DNA of 64,000 bases from Corynascus novoguineensis (lineage: Eukaryota; Ascomycota; Sordariomycetes; Sordariales; Chaetomiaceae): positions 1 to 64,000 of the forward strand of contig MU857645.1 of assembly GCA_033296725.1 (NCBI GenBank), read 5' to 3'. Shown in pieces: positions 10,740-22,195 of this stretch (position 1 is the stretch's first letter; each line of letters begins with the position of its first letter). The notes beneath the pieces were generated by a model, which was given only the letters and a program-made list of their open reading frames with translations, was not told where the DNA came from and did no database searches. The position numbers and the translations under genes were made by a program.

Positions 10740-13409
10740 ATGGCTTCGCACAGAAAGACAGGAGCGCTCAAAAAGCCGGCGGCCAAGGCGAAAACAAAAA
10801 AGCCAGACGGCAAGGCCTGCAAGGGCAAGGGCAAGAAGGCGCTCTCGGCGCCTGTCCTCGGCCTACCACCCGAAATCGTCCTACTCATCGACGAGTTGCT
10901 TGACCTTCAGGACCGCCTTGCCCTCGGGCGCACAAATCGCTGGTTCTACTCCATCATCAACCCGGTGCTCTATCGAGACAATGTCAAGCTGGCCAGCGCT
11001 TCTTGCCTTTTCTGGGGCGCCGAGAACGGCCAGTTGGGCACCCTCAAGCACGCGCTCGAAGCTGGCGCCGACCTGAACGCTTCTGGTCCTCTTCCGCGCA
11101 AGACTAGCGAGGCCGATGCCAGCGACACAGAAAACGACACGGACGGAAACGCTGATGAACCCGGCGCCGAGTTGTTCGAGGAACCCCCGGACCCAAGCCT
11201 CCAGACGTCGTGCACCCCGCTCCACCTTGCGGCCAAGAACGGCCACCGAGACATCGTCGAGTGGCTTCTCGACAACGGTGCGGATATCGACGCACCATCG
11301 TACCGCGTCTGCGAATGCCAGTCGCTCAAATCCGGGAGGCATCCCTCCCGCCGTCTCTCCGAGTGGCCGCACTGGCGAGCCCTTCACACCGCCATGTGCC
11401 ACCAGGAGCGCTTGGTTGCCGAGCTGCTCATTCACCGCGGCGCCTCACTCGATTTAGACCCGACAGAAGGGCACAACCACACGGCCCTTCACTCGGCCGC
11501 CGCCAATGGTCTGATCCCCGTCATCAAGCTACTGGCACTCAACGACGTCAATCTCGACGCAAACCAGCGAGATGAGTGTGGCAATACAGCATTGCACTAC
11601 GTCTCCGAGATTTGGAGTCCCCGTGACTCGGCTGACATTCGAGACACCATCACAAAGCTTCTCGCTCTTGGTGCAGACCTGGAAGCGCATAATGATAATG
11701 GCCATACCCCCTTGCTAAATGCGTGCTTCAGGGGCAACTACGCCGTGGCGCACCGGCTGGTCAGCATTGGGGCGAATCCCGATCCGCACCGGCAGATTCC
11801 TAATTTTCGAGACTACCGTCCGCTTTACTACTGCATGCTGCAGCGATCCGAGTTCTTCGATATGGACGAAGCACCAGTGAAGCACGATGAATTCGAGGGA
11901 AACCGTGTAACACTGATCAAAGCTCTCGTCGACGCCGGCGCCGACGTGAACGCCAAGTTCGATAAGCGCGGTCACCGTGGCGTGACGCCGCTGATGCTTG
12001 CCTGCGAGCTTGCCGAACCCCGGGCCGTTGCTGCCCTTGTCCAATGCGGCGCTGAGATCAACGCACAAGACCGCAACGGGCGAACACCGCTATGCTATGC
12101 GGTCACAGTACGAGTTGACCACCGTGGCGAAGTGCCCGAGATCGCGTCTATCATGCTACGCCATGGAGCTCGCATGGACATTGAAGAGGAGCCGAACTGC
12201 AGTCCCTTGGACACCGCCATCAAGCACATCCGGTGGGCAGAGGATGATGTGCTCGAGGCAATGTTGAGTGTGGCCGACAGGACCAATCTCACTGAGGTTA
12301 AGCTTAAGGAGGCCCTCAGAAGCTGCGCCTCGTGCGGGAATCACAAGGCGTTGAAGCTCCTTCTTGAATTTGCCGACCGAGTGTACAAGGTGACGGATGC
12401 CGATGTGAAGGATTATTTGTGCCGTATCATTGAGCAGAACGATCCGTGGAACCAGATCGAGACGTTCAACTGCATGATGAACTTTGGGCGGCCTGTCTAC
12501 ACAAACGAGATGCTTCTTCTCAAAACCATCATGCAGCAGAACAGAGAGCTGAGCCTGGCCGTCATGGAGCGCGGCGTCTCCATCAGCGAACCGAGATTCC
12601 ACGGCGACCAAACATACTTGCATCTCGCGTGCCACTGGGGTGACGTAGAGGTGGTTAAGGCCCTCCTAGAGCGGGGCGCCGAAGTCAACGTCTTCGACTG
12701 GGAGCTACGAACGCCATTATCCATCGCCGTGAGCGAGAATTATCTGGGCATTGCGGTGGCGCTCATGAAAGAAGTTGCCGACCCCTTCCTGGTGCCCCCG
12801 GACGAGCTCCTCCAGGAAATCTTCAATGACGGGGACGAGGACGAGTGGCGCTTTTTCAAGCGCAGGTACCTAACCGCGTTTGACCTCGCGATTCGCGACG
12901 ACCGCGTCGACATCATCCAGGACATACTATCACGCTACGCGTTGCCAGACATTCCACCCCGATCCAGGTTCACCTACGTCCACCGCGCCAGCCAAAATCC
13001 GAACCCCGCTATCCTAAAGCTTCTCCTCGACAAGGGTGCTGACCCCCGGGGCGGCTGGGACTGCCCCAACCCGCCCGCTGAGGCCCTCATTCGGCGCGTA
13101 TGGGACCAGCCGCAGCTGCTCGACACTGCCGTCAGCATGCTGCACACAGCCAAGGTGCTGCTGCGCCGGTGTGGGCCCGGTGGCCAGCCGTGGGACTTGC
13201 TCAAGAAGATTGCCGCCGCAGACCTCGACGGCGACCCGGACAGGGAGGAGTTGCGGCGGGTGGTGATGCGCGAGCTCCGGGCCCACATGGAAGTCACGGA
13301 TGGCGAGGTCAAGATCGGCATCAAGTGTGACCTGGCGGACGCCTCTATCAGGAAGTTCGGGTTCAACCTGCCAGAGGGTCCGGAGGAGGATGAAGACGTG
13401 GATTTTTAA
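10740..13409 (+). CDS. F-box-like and ankyrin-repeat protein, intronless
   Basis: A single open frame of 889 residues from ATG 10740. An in-frame ATG at 10668 adds 24 residues that read like leader sequence, so I prefer the later start. Residues 1-36 are Lys/Ala-rich (KKPAAKAKTKKP and KACKGKGKK), resembling a nuclear localisation signal. Residues 38-80 look like an F-box (LGLPPEIVLLIDELLDLQDR). Ankyrin repeats follow in at least two blocks, with clear consensus units such as TPLHLAAKNGHRDIVEWLLD and TYLHLACHWGDVEVVKALLE. An acidic insert lies between early repeats. The C-terminus ends in a Glu/Asp tail. An F-box plus ankyrins suggests an SCF ubiquitin-ligase substrate adaptor, but this is inference; large ankyrin proteins of Pezizomycotina are mostly uncharacterised. 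Confidence 0.85.
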   Translation: MASHRKTGALKKPAAKAKTKKPDGKACKGKGKKALSAPVLGLPPEIVLLIDELLDLQDRLALGRTNRWFYSIINPVLYRDNVKLASASCLFWGAENGQLGTLKHALEAGADLNASGPLPRKTSEADASDTENDTDGNADEPGAELFEEPPDPSLQTSCTPLHLAAKNGHRDIVEWLLDNGADIDAPSYRVCECQSLKSGRHPSRRLSEWPHWRALHTAMCHQERLVAELLIHRGASLDLDPTEGHNHTALHSAAANGLIPVIKLLALNDVNLDANQRDECGNTALHYVSEIWSPRDSADIRDTITKLLALGADLEAHNDNGHTPLLNACFRGNYAVAHRLVSIGANPDPHRQIPNFRDYRPLYYCMLQRSEFFDMDEAPVKHDEFEGNRVTLIKALVDAGADVNAKFDKRGHRGVTPLMLACELAEPRAVAALVQCGAEINAQDRNGRTPLCYAVTVRVDHRGEVPEIASIMLRHGARMDIEEEPNCSPLDTAIKHIRWAEDDVLEAMLSVADRTNLTEVKLKEALRSCASCGNHKALKLLLEFADRVYKVTDADVKDYLCRIIEQNDPWNQIETFNCMMNFGRPVYTNEMLLLKTIMQQNRELSLAVMERGVSISEPRFHGDQTYLHLACHWGDVEVVKALLERGAEVNVFDWELRTPLSIAVSENYLGIAVALMKEVADPFLVPPDELLQEIFNDGDEDEWRFFKRRYLTAFDLAIRDDRVDIIQDILSRYALPDIPPRSRFTYVHRASQNPNPAILKLLLDKGADPRGGWDCPNPPAEALIRRVWDQPQLLDTAVSMLHTAKVLLRRCGPGGQPWDLLKKIAAADLDGDPDREELRRVVMRELRAHMEVTDGEVKIGIKCDLADASIRKFGFNLPEGPEEDEDVDF

Positions 13410-14033
13410 AAAAAGAAAAATGACGAAAAGAACCAGCGAAGGGTCATTTCTTTCCGTTGGTTTTCGTCTAATCTTGCTTTTTCTTTTTTTTTTTTTTTTT
13501 TACCTTTCTTGCATGGGTCAGCGGGAGTTTATCGTTTTCTTATATCGACATTATGGTATGGTTATACACCAGCACGGCGGTACAATATAGTACACACATT
13601 GCTGCAGGACCTCGGGTTGGGTAGGTATCTATGGGTTGGGAAGCGGATATTATATCATGACGATTCCCTTTTTTTTTGTGTCGAAGTGAAAGACACACAC
13701 GCCAGGACTATCATGAATGGGACTGTATACGTACTGGGTATTCTTTTTGGACAGATTTGTTCCTCAGCGGTTGACAAGATTGATTATGTTTGACGAGACT
13801 GAGTTTTGCGGCTCGGGGTGTTGAGACGCTGTTGAAACTTGCTTTGATTACCGAGACTTGCTGGCTGCTTTATCGGAGGCAAGAGATGGAGAGACCGAAA
13901 GATCGGTTGAACAATAAGCAGATCGCGAGGATAGAAATATAGTAAGTAGTAGAGCGTTTTGAATACTGAAGGAATACAGTGCCTTCCAGAGTGGACATAA
14001 AAAAAAGCACCTCTCCAAATAAACAAAGGGCTT
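13410..14033. other. 3' flank of ankyrin gene
   Basis: No gene. It contains a long T-run at about 13483-13502 just after the ankyrin stop, likely within the transcript's 3' UTR. Confidence 0.6.
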
Positions 14034-14107
14034 CGCCAACGGCGAGACTCGAACTCGCAACATTCAGATTAAAAGTCTGACGCGCTAACCAATTGCGCCA
14101 CGCCGGC
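14034..14107 (-). tRNA. tRNA-Lys (UUU)
   Basis: The minus strand folds as a complete 74-nt cloverleaf. The seven-pair acceptor stem (GCCGGCG with CGUUGGC) has two G-U pairs. The anticodon stem UCAGA/UCUGA holds loop CUUUUAA with anticodon UUU. The T arm contains GUUCGAGUC (B box). There is no intron and no encoded CCA. Confidence 0.95.
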
Positions 14108-16062
14108 CTGGGAGACAACCGCACTTCTTTCGGTGGATCCTTGCCCTTTGAGGTAACAAACAATGCTTGAAAACAACAGAACGACTTGAGAGGTCGACGA
14201 CAATCAAATTAAGCCTAACTTTACGATTCTTTATTCTTCCTGGTTTAAACAGTCATACTTGCAAGGCATATGATTGATCTTCTTCAAACGAAGGCTATGG
14301 GCAAAGATCGTCTTGGTGCAGCAAACGCAAAGCCGTTCGCAGCTCCATTATATGGGAGTTGCGGAATATCCACCCATGAATGCATTGAGTTCATCAACTT
14401 GGCTCACTCTCCCACCCCTTGCACCAAATACACCATATGCAAGACCCCTCTAGCTCCTCATTTCGCAAGTACCGTCTCTTCATGATAATATTGCTCCTAT
14501 CAGCTTATCCTTCCGTAGACGTGGTGTTGCCGGCCTTCTAGTCCTGTCTGGCATCACTCGTCGCTGCGACTGCCATTTCCTGGACGAGAGAACAAGAACC
14601 ATCAGAGCCGCGAAAGCAAAGTTGATTCTGCCCAAAATATTACATGCACAACTTGCCACGCCAGACAATATGCCATCTTCGTCTTTGATGCTAATGTCGG
14701 GGTGGGAGGCTTCAGCCAGCACTTCTTCCTCATAAAACAACATCTCCCCCTCCTTACTGTCTTTCTCTTTTTTGGGGCTTCAATATTTAAAATTCGTTTG
14801 ATTCTGCCCGTCAAGGCATTTTTATATGGAGCCACCTGCAAAGAGAAGGGAAACAAGGGAATAGGAGCTGATAGGAACTGGAGAGAAGGGATAAAACGAC
14901 TTCTCTGTTGTGCCCTGGCTGTTAAAGTTAGGTTCAGAAACATTAAACACGTAGTTAGTTATACAATCCTAGGACAAAGTCTGTGGCTTTCGCCCACCGC
15001 GTTCCTAATGGCCACGTTCATTCAATGAACCGGAGCTGGTCCTTTTCACCATGTCTCCCCTCAACCTAAATACTATGTGCCTAAGGTTTTACGAGAGCGG
15101 CACCTTCGCAACCCTTTCAACGATTTATACCAGTCGAATTCAAAGGGCACCGTTCTCAGGCACGATCCTTAAATACCAATTTCCAAGTTAGGCAAAGGAC
15201 AATTCGCTCTCGGTTTGTCGGTGCTTTCGTCGCATAGCTGCCATGTCTCGGAGAGCTGAGGGGTCGGATAAGTGGTTTCAGATTCGCCGCTTCTGCACTA
15301 GAGTGCGGCGTGGGATTCCACTCCTTGTTCCTGATGCCAGTCACATTTTCCGATATTCGGGTTTAAAAGACAAAATGAAGCCGAATAGGGCATTCGATCA
15401 ACCAGCTTCGCTTCCCACGCCGAGATAATCGAGTTACCAGATAGCTAGCTACATTTCATCGCGCAATGATCAAGCACACTCTAGCCCGTTTTCAATCAGT
15501 TCCACTGATGGATTTTCGCAACACCGGTTTCGATTAGTCGCCCGCGTTCCAGTGTTTATCTTTATTATCTCTTCCACCACCAAAACCTTCAATCGCTCCA
15601 CTGCTCTTCACTTCTGCATTCCTCCATCAGCCCCACCTGATCTGACAGGGCCAGCTGAAGTGCTAGCTAACCAGAACCAGGCACGGGAACCAGGGTGCTT
15701 GCGGCGCAGCATAAGCGCGACCCCCGACGATGCGACCCTCGGATGACGGGCTGCGTCGAATACGCGCTGCTTTTGCGCTACAGCCGCCGCTTCATCCACC
15801 TGGTATTGAGATGTGATTTTCGCATCCTTCAATTTCTTTCTCACTCCCGAAACCCCTCCTCGCCGCTCCGTCACCTCGGGCCATCAGCAACAATCGCGAG
15901 CGAGAGAGACGAGCTGGGAGCTCAACGTTGTCGAAGTCAATCCGCCATCACGACTCCATCACTTAGCCCGGATGCGCCCCTGCGACTTACCCGAGACTCC
16001 GATGCACCAGTATCTCGGTAGGCCAGCATTGCTCCCCAACGGCGGAGGCGACAACCTCGACA
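14108..16062. other. Gene-poor intergenic region, about 2 kb
   Basis: I find no gene I can support. A minus-strand frame at 14480-14743 (87 codons, one possible membrane segment) is the only candidate and is discussed under rejected items. The right end is the promoter of the kelch-like gene. Confidence 0.5.
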
Positions 16063-18535
16063 ATGAGACTGCTCGCCATCCTCGCGGTCGGATGCAGCCT
16101 GGGCGCCGCGCTTCCCGATGCACCAACCCCTGAAAACTTCCTTCGCAGAGCCGGGGCGAAAGCGGTGATCTTGGGTGACTATGTTTACATACACGGGGGT
16201 GAGCTGAATCAGCTGGTGGACGGGGAAGCCAGCGGAACGGAAGTCGGTAAGAACTCGTCCTTACCACAAGAAAGCGAGAAGCCATGGCCGCGAGAGATGA
16301 ATGCGACGGGGCTAACCATGATGTTTTCTCCACGGTCGCAGTCAATTCAACGCTCTCAATAGACATGTCCAAGTCGTGGTTGTCCAGCACTGTTGATATC
16401 CGAACGATCCCGAATCCCGGACCCCGCAAGTCCAACATAGGCTTGTGGACAGACAGGGCGGGCGGGGCGTTTTATACCTGGGGTGGTAGGTGGCCGGGCG
16501 GGAGGAATATGTCGAACCCCTATGGCAATGACCTCTGGAAGTTTACGGCCGACGGTGAGGGAAGCGGGTCCTGGGAAGTCGAAGAGGCCGCGAACGGGGT
16601 GTTGCTCGCTATGTTGCATCCGACCGAGTACGGTGCCTTTGTCAACACAGAGAGCGTGGGGTTCGTGATTGGCGGCGTGGCGGACGCTTGGACCGAGCCC
16701 GACCATCCCACGGCCGACCCGATCCCAGGCATGGTGTCATACAATATGAAGACTAAGATCTGGCAGAACGGAACGGTCAACTTCAGCCCGTTTGGCACCG
16801 GCACATTGAACCAGGGAGCAGCCGAGTACGTGCCTTCGTTCGGACCGCACGGTCTCATCATCGTGCTGGGAGGCTATGCTCCCCCCGTCACCGGCGATCT
16901 GAACAAGTCAGATGGCCCACCGCTGGACCTTCGAAACTTAACCTTCTTCAACCCCCAAACAAAGGAGAGATATTGGCAGCTCACGACTGGGGATATCCCC
17001 CCTACACCGCGAGGCTCGGCCTGCACTGCCGCCTTCCCGACTCCTGCTGGCGGCTACGATATGTGAGTTCTTGACCGACCCCGCTTCTCGTCTGCAACTC
17101 CCTCTGCCCTCGACGAATAAACGCCTAACAAACACAGTTTCCTGTTTGGCGGCTCCAACGGCCGCGACAAGTACAACTATGAAGACGCATACATTCTGAG
17201 CCTGCCGGGATTCGTATGGACAAAGGTCCCCGACGCCCCCGGGGGCGCCCGCACGGGACACGTACGTGTCGTCCACTACTCCTTTATCTAATTCCGTTCT
17301 CTGGCAACAATAGATAGCTGACTTTTGTTCGGGTAGAGCTGTCTTCGCGTGGGCAAGCGGCAAGTCCTGAGCGTGGGCGGCGTTGACGCGTCGCGGACGG
17401 ACAAGGATGATGCCCCCCAGGGACTGCTTCTGTTTGACATGACCACCTGGCAATGGGGAGATGCCTATGACGCCAAGGCCGCCGACTACGTGCAGGCCAA
17501 TACGATCAAGGAGTGGTATGCAAATGGGTAAGTCTTTGACAGCAATCCAAGCCGGAGAGGGAATCCACTGACACGGATGGGACACAGGTCGCTGGATAAT
17601 GTCGAGTGGTCGTCAAGGCAGGTGAAGAGACTCTTCGCCGCTGCGGTAACGTCGGCTACAAGCACCGGTAAGTAATCTTATTTTCCAGCCCGCCTAGCTC
17701 AGCTTTTGCATCTCTCCCTGAAACCCAAACCCGACAAATTGACCTCCCCTCTAAAGGTTCAACGGCCACGCGTACTGGCGACCCCGTGACCGATCCCAAT
17801 TCGGACGCCTCCAACGATTCCGAGGACTCCAAAAAGACCCCCGTCGGTGCCATTGTGGGAGGCGTGATGGGTGGTATCGCCGTCGTCGCCATCGTCGTCG
17901 CCGCCTCCTGGGTCTTCATCCGGCGCCGACAGAAGCAGCAGCAGCAGCACCAAGAATCCGCAACCGGACAAGATGGCGCCGACAACGACCACACCTCAGC
18001 AACAGACCCATCCAACACCGTCGCCGCCACTACCAGCAGCCCAACTCCCAACAAATCCGAACTGCCCGGCTTCGCCATCCCCCCGAGCACCGACGGCGGC
18101 TATTCCCCCTACTCCTCGACGACAGCGACGACTGCGACACCGCCGGCGGGCTACCCCTACCCATACTACTACGTCGAGAAGAATACTGACCTGGCGCGGG
18201 GCGTGCGGCCAGGACCGGGGGTTGTGCCCGCCGAAGTCAGCGGAGCTGGACACGAGTACACTGAGCTGCCGTCGGCGGGGGTGTATAATAATTATTCTCA
18301 ACAACATCACCAGCAATATTATCATCAAAATCATGATCAACAACATCATCAGCAGCACCAGCACCAGCACCAGCAACAACAACAACAGCCATTAAATGGC
18401 GACTCGCCGACCGTGCGGGATACGAGCGGAGTGCGGGCAGCGGGTTATGAAGGGCAAGAGGGCCATATCGGGAGTTATGGTTATGCGACGTATGGTAGGA
18501 TGTACGAGCTGGATTCGGCACACCCAGAGAGGTGA
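16063..18535 (+). CDS. Kelch-like repeat type I membrane protein
   Basis: Six exons: 16063-16246, 16342-17062, 17138-17261, 17337-17527, 17588-17667, 17757-18535; introns 95, 75, 75, 60 and 89 nt; 692 residues. A signal peptide (MRLLAILAVGCSLGAA) is followed by a kelch/galactose-oxidase-like beta-propeller region with repeated Gly-Gly units (YTWGGRW, VLGGYAP, IFLFGGSNGRD, VLSVGGVD) and N-glycosylation sites. Near residue 460 there is one transmembrane helix (GAIVGGVMGGIAVVAIVVAA) and an RRR stop-transfer signal. The cytoplasmic tail is rich in Ser/Thr, Pro and Tyr and has a Gln/His tract encoded by CAACAT/CAG-type repeats near 18295-18390. It probably sits in the plasma membrane with the propeller facing the wall; a sensor role is inference. 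No catalytic residues were identified. Confidence 0.85.
18294..18388 (+). repeat. CAA/CAT/CAG-type microsatellite inside the kelch-like gene
   Basis: An imperfect trinucleotide-like run of CAA, CAT and CAG codons encodes a Gln/His-rich stretch in the cytoplasmic tail. It is likely length-polymorphic. Confidence 0.8.
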
Positions 18536-18884
18536 TGTTTGTTTACGTTTTCTCTTAAACCTAATTTCTCCATATAAATGTACATGAAAAAAAAAAAAAG
18601 AAAAAAAGGCTATAGAGCACATGCATTGGCCTTGGAGCGTAATGTGTTGTATGTATGTAAGAATTCTCTGAAGTACTGCTGGTTGTTGGGAGGTTAGGTA
18701 GCGGCGAATACCCACCGTGTTTGATAGGCGAAATATGCGCACACTGCACAGAAAAGCAACTCATGATCGTCGCGCTTTCATATTTTCAACGATTATGATT
18801 GTATCTACCATCTCTCCAGGGGTATATACTTCTACCGACAAAAAAAGACCTAACTCTCCCTCCGCACCTCACCTCCAGCTCGAC
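18536..18884. other. Convergent 3' intergenic region
   Basis: Short AT-richer spacer between the converging kelch-like and helicase genes, with an A-run near 18588-18607. No gene. Confidence 0.6.
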
Positions 18885-21320
18885 CTATCCAATGTTAAAC
18901 TCACTTGAGGCATTCATCACCATCTTCATCTTCTCCCGCATCCTCCTCGCCGCGTCCTCATCCACTTCCCCGATTCCGTCCTCATCATCATCGCCACCCT
19001 TGCCAGCCTTACCACCGCTGCCCGAGGCCTTGGTCTTCTTGTCACCTCCGCCCTCACCGGAAGACGCTGTTGTCTTGTGCATCCGCCGGGACACCCCCCC
19101 TCCGATGCCGCCGGGCGTCTCGCGCAGCGCAAACGCCTTGGCCATATGGCCGAGGTGCAGCTGCGTAATGTCAAAATAGACGCGCTCCTCGCGCACGTGC
19201 GTGGCGTACGCCCGGATGTGCGACCGGAACGCCTGCCGCGCCGCGTCCAGAAGTGGGTTGCTTGTTTCCCTGGGAGGCTTGGCCCCACGCTGTTTGGCCT
19301 TGGCCTTGGCCTTGGCCTTCGTGGCCGTGTTCGCTTTGCCGCCACTGCCGTCGCCATCTGCGCCTTCGTCGGTTGCGTTGTCAGGCTTGGCGAGTAGTCG
19401 CTGTTCGAGGTGCAGCTGGAGCGCTTCCGCCCGCGAGGTCCAGGTTTGTTTCTCCGTTTCCGAGGTGGTGAAGGTCGAAGGGAGGTTGACTGCTGATGCG
19501 AGGCCTTTTTGGAGGATTGAATCGTACAGCTGGGGCATGATGGGTGTCTTTGTGGGAAGTATGGAGGTGTAGCCTTCTTCGCTGCCCGGAAGAAGAAATA
19601 AGACTGCTTTGCCGGGACGACCGGCACGGGCGGTACGGCCGATGCGGTGAAGGTGGTCTGGCACGGCGAAGGCGGGGTCGTATTCGATAACAAGGTCGAC
19701 AGCCGGGACGTCGAGTCCACGCGACGAGATATCGGTGGTAATGAGGACCGCTGGGTCTTTGCATTTGGAGAAGGCGTTAAGCGTTGCTGAGCGCACCGGT
19801 TGTGCTAAGGAGCCGTGGAGTTTATGAAGCATCACCGTCTTGTTTGCCGGTGATGTAACATACGCGGCCGGAGCCACGGTCGCGTCTGTATGCGGGTTGC
19901 GATCCTCTTTGCTTGGTGAGGAGTCGGGTGTTGGAGGCTCAACCGGTTTTGTGTCTTTGAGCAGGTGAAAGTGGAAGTCGACAGAATCGGCACATGAAAT
20001 AAATATGATGGCCTTCATGACGGACCCTTTCCTTGCGAACGTCGACTTCAATAGAGCAATCAGAGTCACCAAGCGCAGCTTGGCGGGCGTGATGATGCAT
20101 GACTGCTTTAACTGTGAGGGTGCAGCGAAAACCGCCTCGTTGCCTGCTTCGGCATCTCCATTCGTCTCGGATTTGGAGGCCATAATGTGCACGGCGTCTT
20201 CCAGACTGATCTCGCCCAGCTTCTGGACGTTCATCTTCATAGTTGCCGAACAGAGAATGGTGACCCTCCTGGACGGAAGCACGCCGTCCAACACAACCCC
20301 CTCTGGGTTCTCCTTGACAAGTTTATCCGCTCGGATTTTACTGACGATGGTCCTGATATCGTCCTCAAAACCCATCTCCATCATGCGGTCACCTTCATCC
20401 AGTACCAGCCACCGCACCGTGCCCACGTTGAGCACCTTTGTATTGTCGAGGTGATCGGCCAGGCGACCAGGTGTGGCTATCAGTATGTTGACGCCCTTCC
20501 GTATCCTTGCCTTTTCCGATTTTTTGCTCTCACCACCGATAACGGTAGTGCATACCAGCCATGGGGCACACCGCAGCACCTTCTCCAGAACGACGGCAAT
20601 CTGCTTACACAACTCTCGAGTAGGCGCCAAGATGATGGCAAACAGACCCGAGTTTCGGTGCACCTTGGTTTCCTTAGGAGTGCCGTCCTCATTCAGACTC
20701 AACGCCATAATCCGGTGGACAATCGGCAGGAGATAGGCTAATGTCTTTCCCGACCCCGTTTCAGCTTGCAAGAAGGCATCGCTGTCCCCATTGATCAGCT
20801 GCGGCACTGCGTTCTTTTGAATGGCCGTCGGGGCCTTCATCTCGAGCTTGGTGGCTAGGTGTTGAGCAACCCGCCTTGAGACGCCCAACGAGCGGAAGTT
20901 CTCGGCCTCTTCAGACAAGGGCGCGTTGGAAGGCTTAGCCGGTTCGACTTCCTCTGCCGGGGTTTGATCAAAGTCGGTAACGGCAGACGGGTTCGATGTG
21001 AACAGACTCGACGAGACCTGACCCGTCTTGATCGCGTGGCTGGGCGCCTTGGGACCGGCGTCGGCAGTTCGTGGGATCTTGGCGTATCTTTGGTAGTCTC
21101 CATCCTCAGTCCTCGGTCGCTTCGACGGCCTACTCGCATCGTAGTCGCCCGCGGTCGGTTTGCGTCTTGGCGGGGTCGACGAGGGCCCGTCGCCGTGCGA
21201 CTGTTTGGCAGTCCTCTGCGCCTTGAGCCTGTCGCGCCAGCGGCCGCCTTTGAACTTGACTTGGCTCTTCAATGGCGCATCGCCAATCTCAAAATTGAGG
21301 AGCATGCCATCCTCCGCCAT
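18885..21320 (-). CDS. dbp7: ATP-dependent RNA helicase Dbp7 (DDX31 family)
   Basis: Intronless, 811 residues from ATG 21320. The frame is open further upstream, but MAEDGMLLNFEIGD followed by the basic VKFKGGRWRDRLKAQR block is the family's N-terminus. Motifs in order: Q-motif region at about 142-171, AETGSGKT at 186-193, PTRELCKQ, motif II as DEGD (the Dbp7-typical variant of DEAD), SAT, and HRIGRTARAGRPG (motif VI). The C-terminal extension has Ala/Lys- and Gly-rich, probably disordered stretches. Known Dbp7 proteins act in the nucleolus in early 60S ribosomal subunit assembly. The Gly/Asp-rich C-terminal tail before ASSEFNIG is longer than I would expect, but the end motif looks intact. 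It converges with the kelch-like gene. Confidence 0.93.
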   Translation of the reverse strand: MAEDGMLLNFEIGDAPLKSQVKFKGGRWRDRLKAQRTAKQSHGDGPSSTPPRRKPTAGDYDASRPSKRPRTEDGDYQRYAKIPRTADAGPKAPSHAIKTGQVSSSLFTSNPSAVTDFDQTPAEEVEPAKPSNAPLSEEAENFRSLGVSRRVAQHLATKLEMKAPTAIQKNAVPQLINGDSDAFLQAETGSGKTLAYLLPIVHRIMALSLNEDGTPKETKVHRNSGLFAIILAPTRELCKQIAVVLEKVLRCAPWLVCTTVIGGESKKSEKARIRKGVNILIATPGRLADHLDNTKVLNVGTVRWLVLDEGDRMMEMGFEDDIRTIVSKIRADKLVKENPEGVVLDGVLPSRRVTILCSATMKMNVQKLGEISLEDAVHIMASKSETNGDAEAGNEAVFAAPSQLKQSCIITPAKLRLVTLIALLKSTFARKGSVMKAIIFISCADSVDFHFHLLKDTKPVEPPTPDSSPSKEDRNPHTDATVAPAAYVTSPANKTVMLHKLHGSLAQPVRSATLNAFSKCKDPAVLITTDISSRGLDVPAVDLVIEYDPAFAVPDHLHRIGRTARAGRPGKAVLFLLPGSEEGYTSILPTKTPIMPQLYDSILQKGLASAVNLPSTFTTSETEKQTWTSRAEALQLHLEQRLLAKPDNATDEGADGDGSGGKANTATKAKAKAKAKQRGAKPPRETSNPLLDAARQAFRSHIRAYATHVREERVYFDITQLHLGHMAKAFALRETPGGIGGGVSRRMHKTTASSGEGGGDKKTKASGSGGKAGKGGDDDEDGIGEVDEDAARRMREKMKMVMNASSEFNIG

Positions 21321-22195
21321 GGTTGCTGGTGTTTTTGTTGGCCTGGTGGTTGGCGTTGGAAGTCCGGCAGAAAAAAGTTGACCGCTGGGCAGAACCATTA
21401 TTGATGGGCACAGGCACGAGCGAAGTGAGTGGGGCTGGCTTGCAAGGCCTGACCGCCTACCCAAAGGGGGAGCAGCTGTAAGAGCCAGCTCTGAGTGGAG
21501 GCCCAGAATCGGCATGGTGAGGAATCTCAGCCCCGCCGTGGGGCTGATCTGCAAACCGCGGACCCTGGAGCTGCAGGCGCCGTGTGGGATACGGCAAGCC
21601 TCCACGAGGCCCGAACCTCATTTATCCCAGGCCAAGCATCGAGTGTCATTGAAAGCATTGTCTTTGCTTTTATCAACCCAGTTCTGGCACGATGACGACT
21701 CAAAGCGTTGCCAGATCGCCTATATATGGCCTAAGTTCGTTAGCATTGATCAATGGATGAGGCTCGCAGGCGGGCTCCTGAACCCCACACTCTGGCCACT
21801 TTGGGGTGTTGAAGGGAACTCGAAACCACTCAGAACTGTCATGGACGTCAAAGTCATGGTCAAATGGCAAGCGCGGAGTTTACCTGTCTACTGATCCTCC
21901 AGCATCGGATGAAACAATACGGTGGGGTTATCTCGGGCTGAACCCGGGACCGAGAGGAAGGATGCAAGTGGCCTGATGGGCGCTGGTGAGAGTGGCACAG
22001 GTGCTCCTGCTGCAATTGGACTTCCCCCAAGGCAAACTCCGATTGCCATACCATATCACGGCAACTCGCTTGGGCTTATCTGTGCGGCATCTTCGCGCTT
22101 GCAGGTTTCGGTGGTCCGGACGCCCAGGTGAAGAGTCACCAGCCGCAATAAATTCACACAACAAAAGGCAGGTCATTTAACCTGCAACGTTCGCA
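21321..22195. other. Divergent intergenic region dbp7 / mcr1
   Basis: Promoters for dbp7 (leftward) and mcr1 (rightward). No other gene or clear repeat seen. Confidence 0.6.

Noticed and set aside
14480..14743. Minus-strand 87-codon frame with a possible membrane segment
   Set aside because: Codon use is not G/C-ending as in the other genes, there is no recognised family, and the start context is poor. It could be a small orphan gene, but I cannot support it.
21321..21605. N-terminal extension of Dbp7
   Set aside because: The frame is open upstream, but the Dbp7 family begins at the MAEDGMLLNFEI segment.
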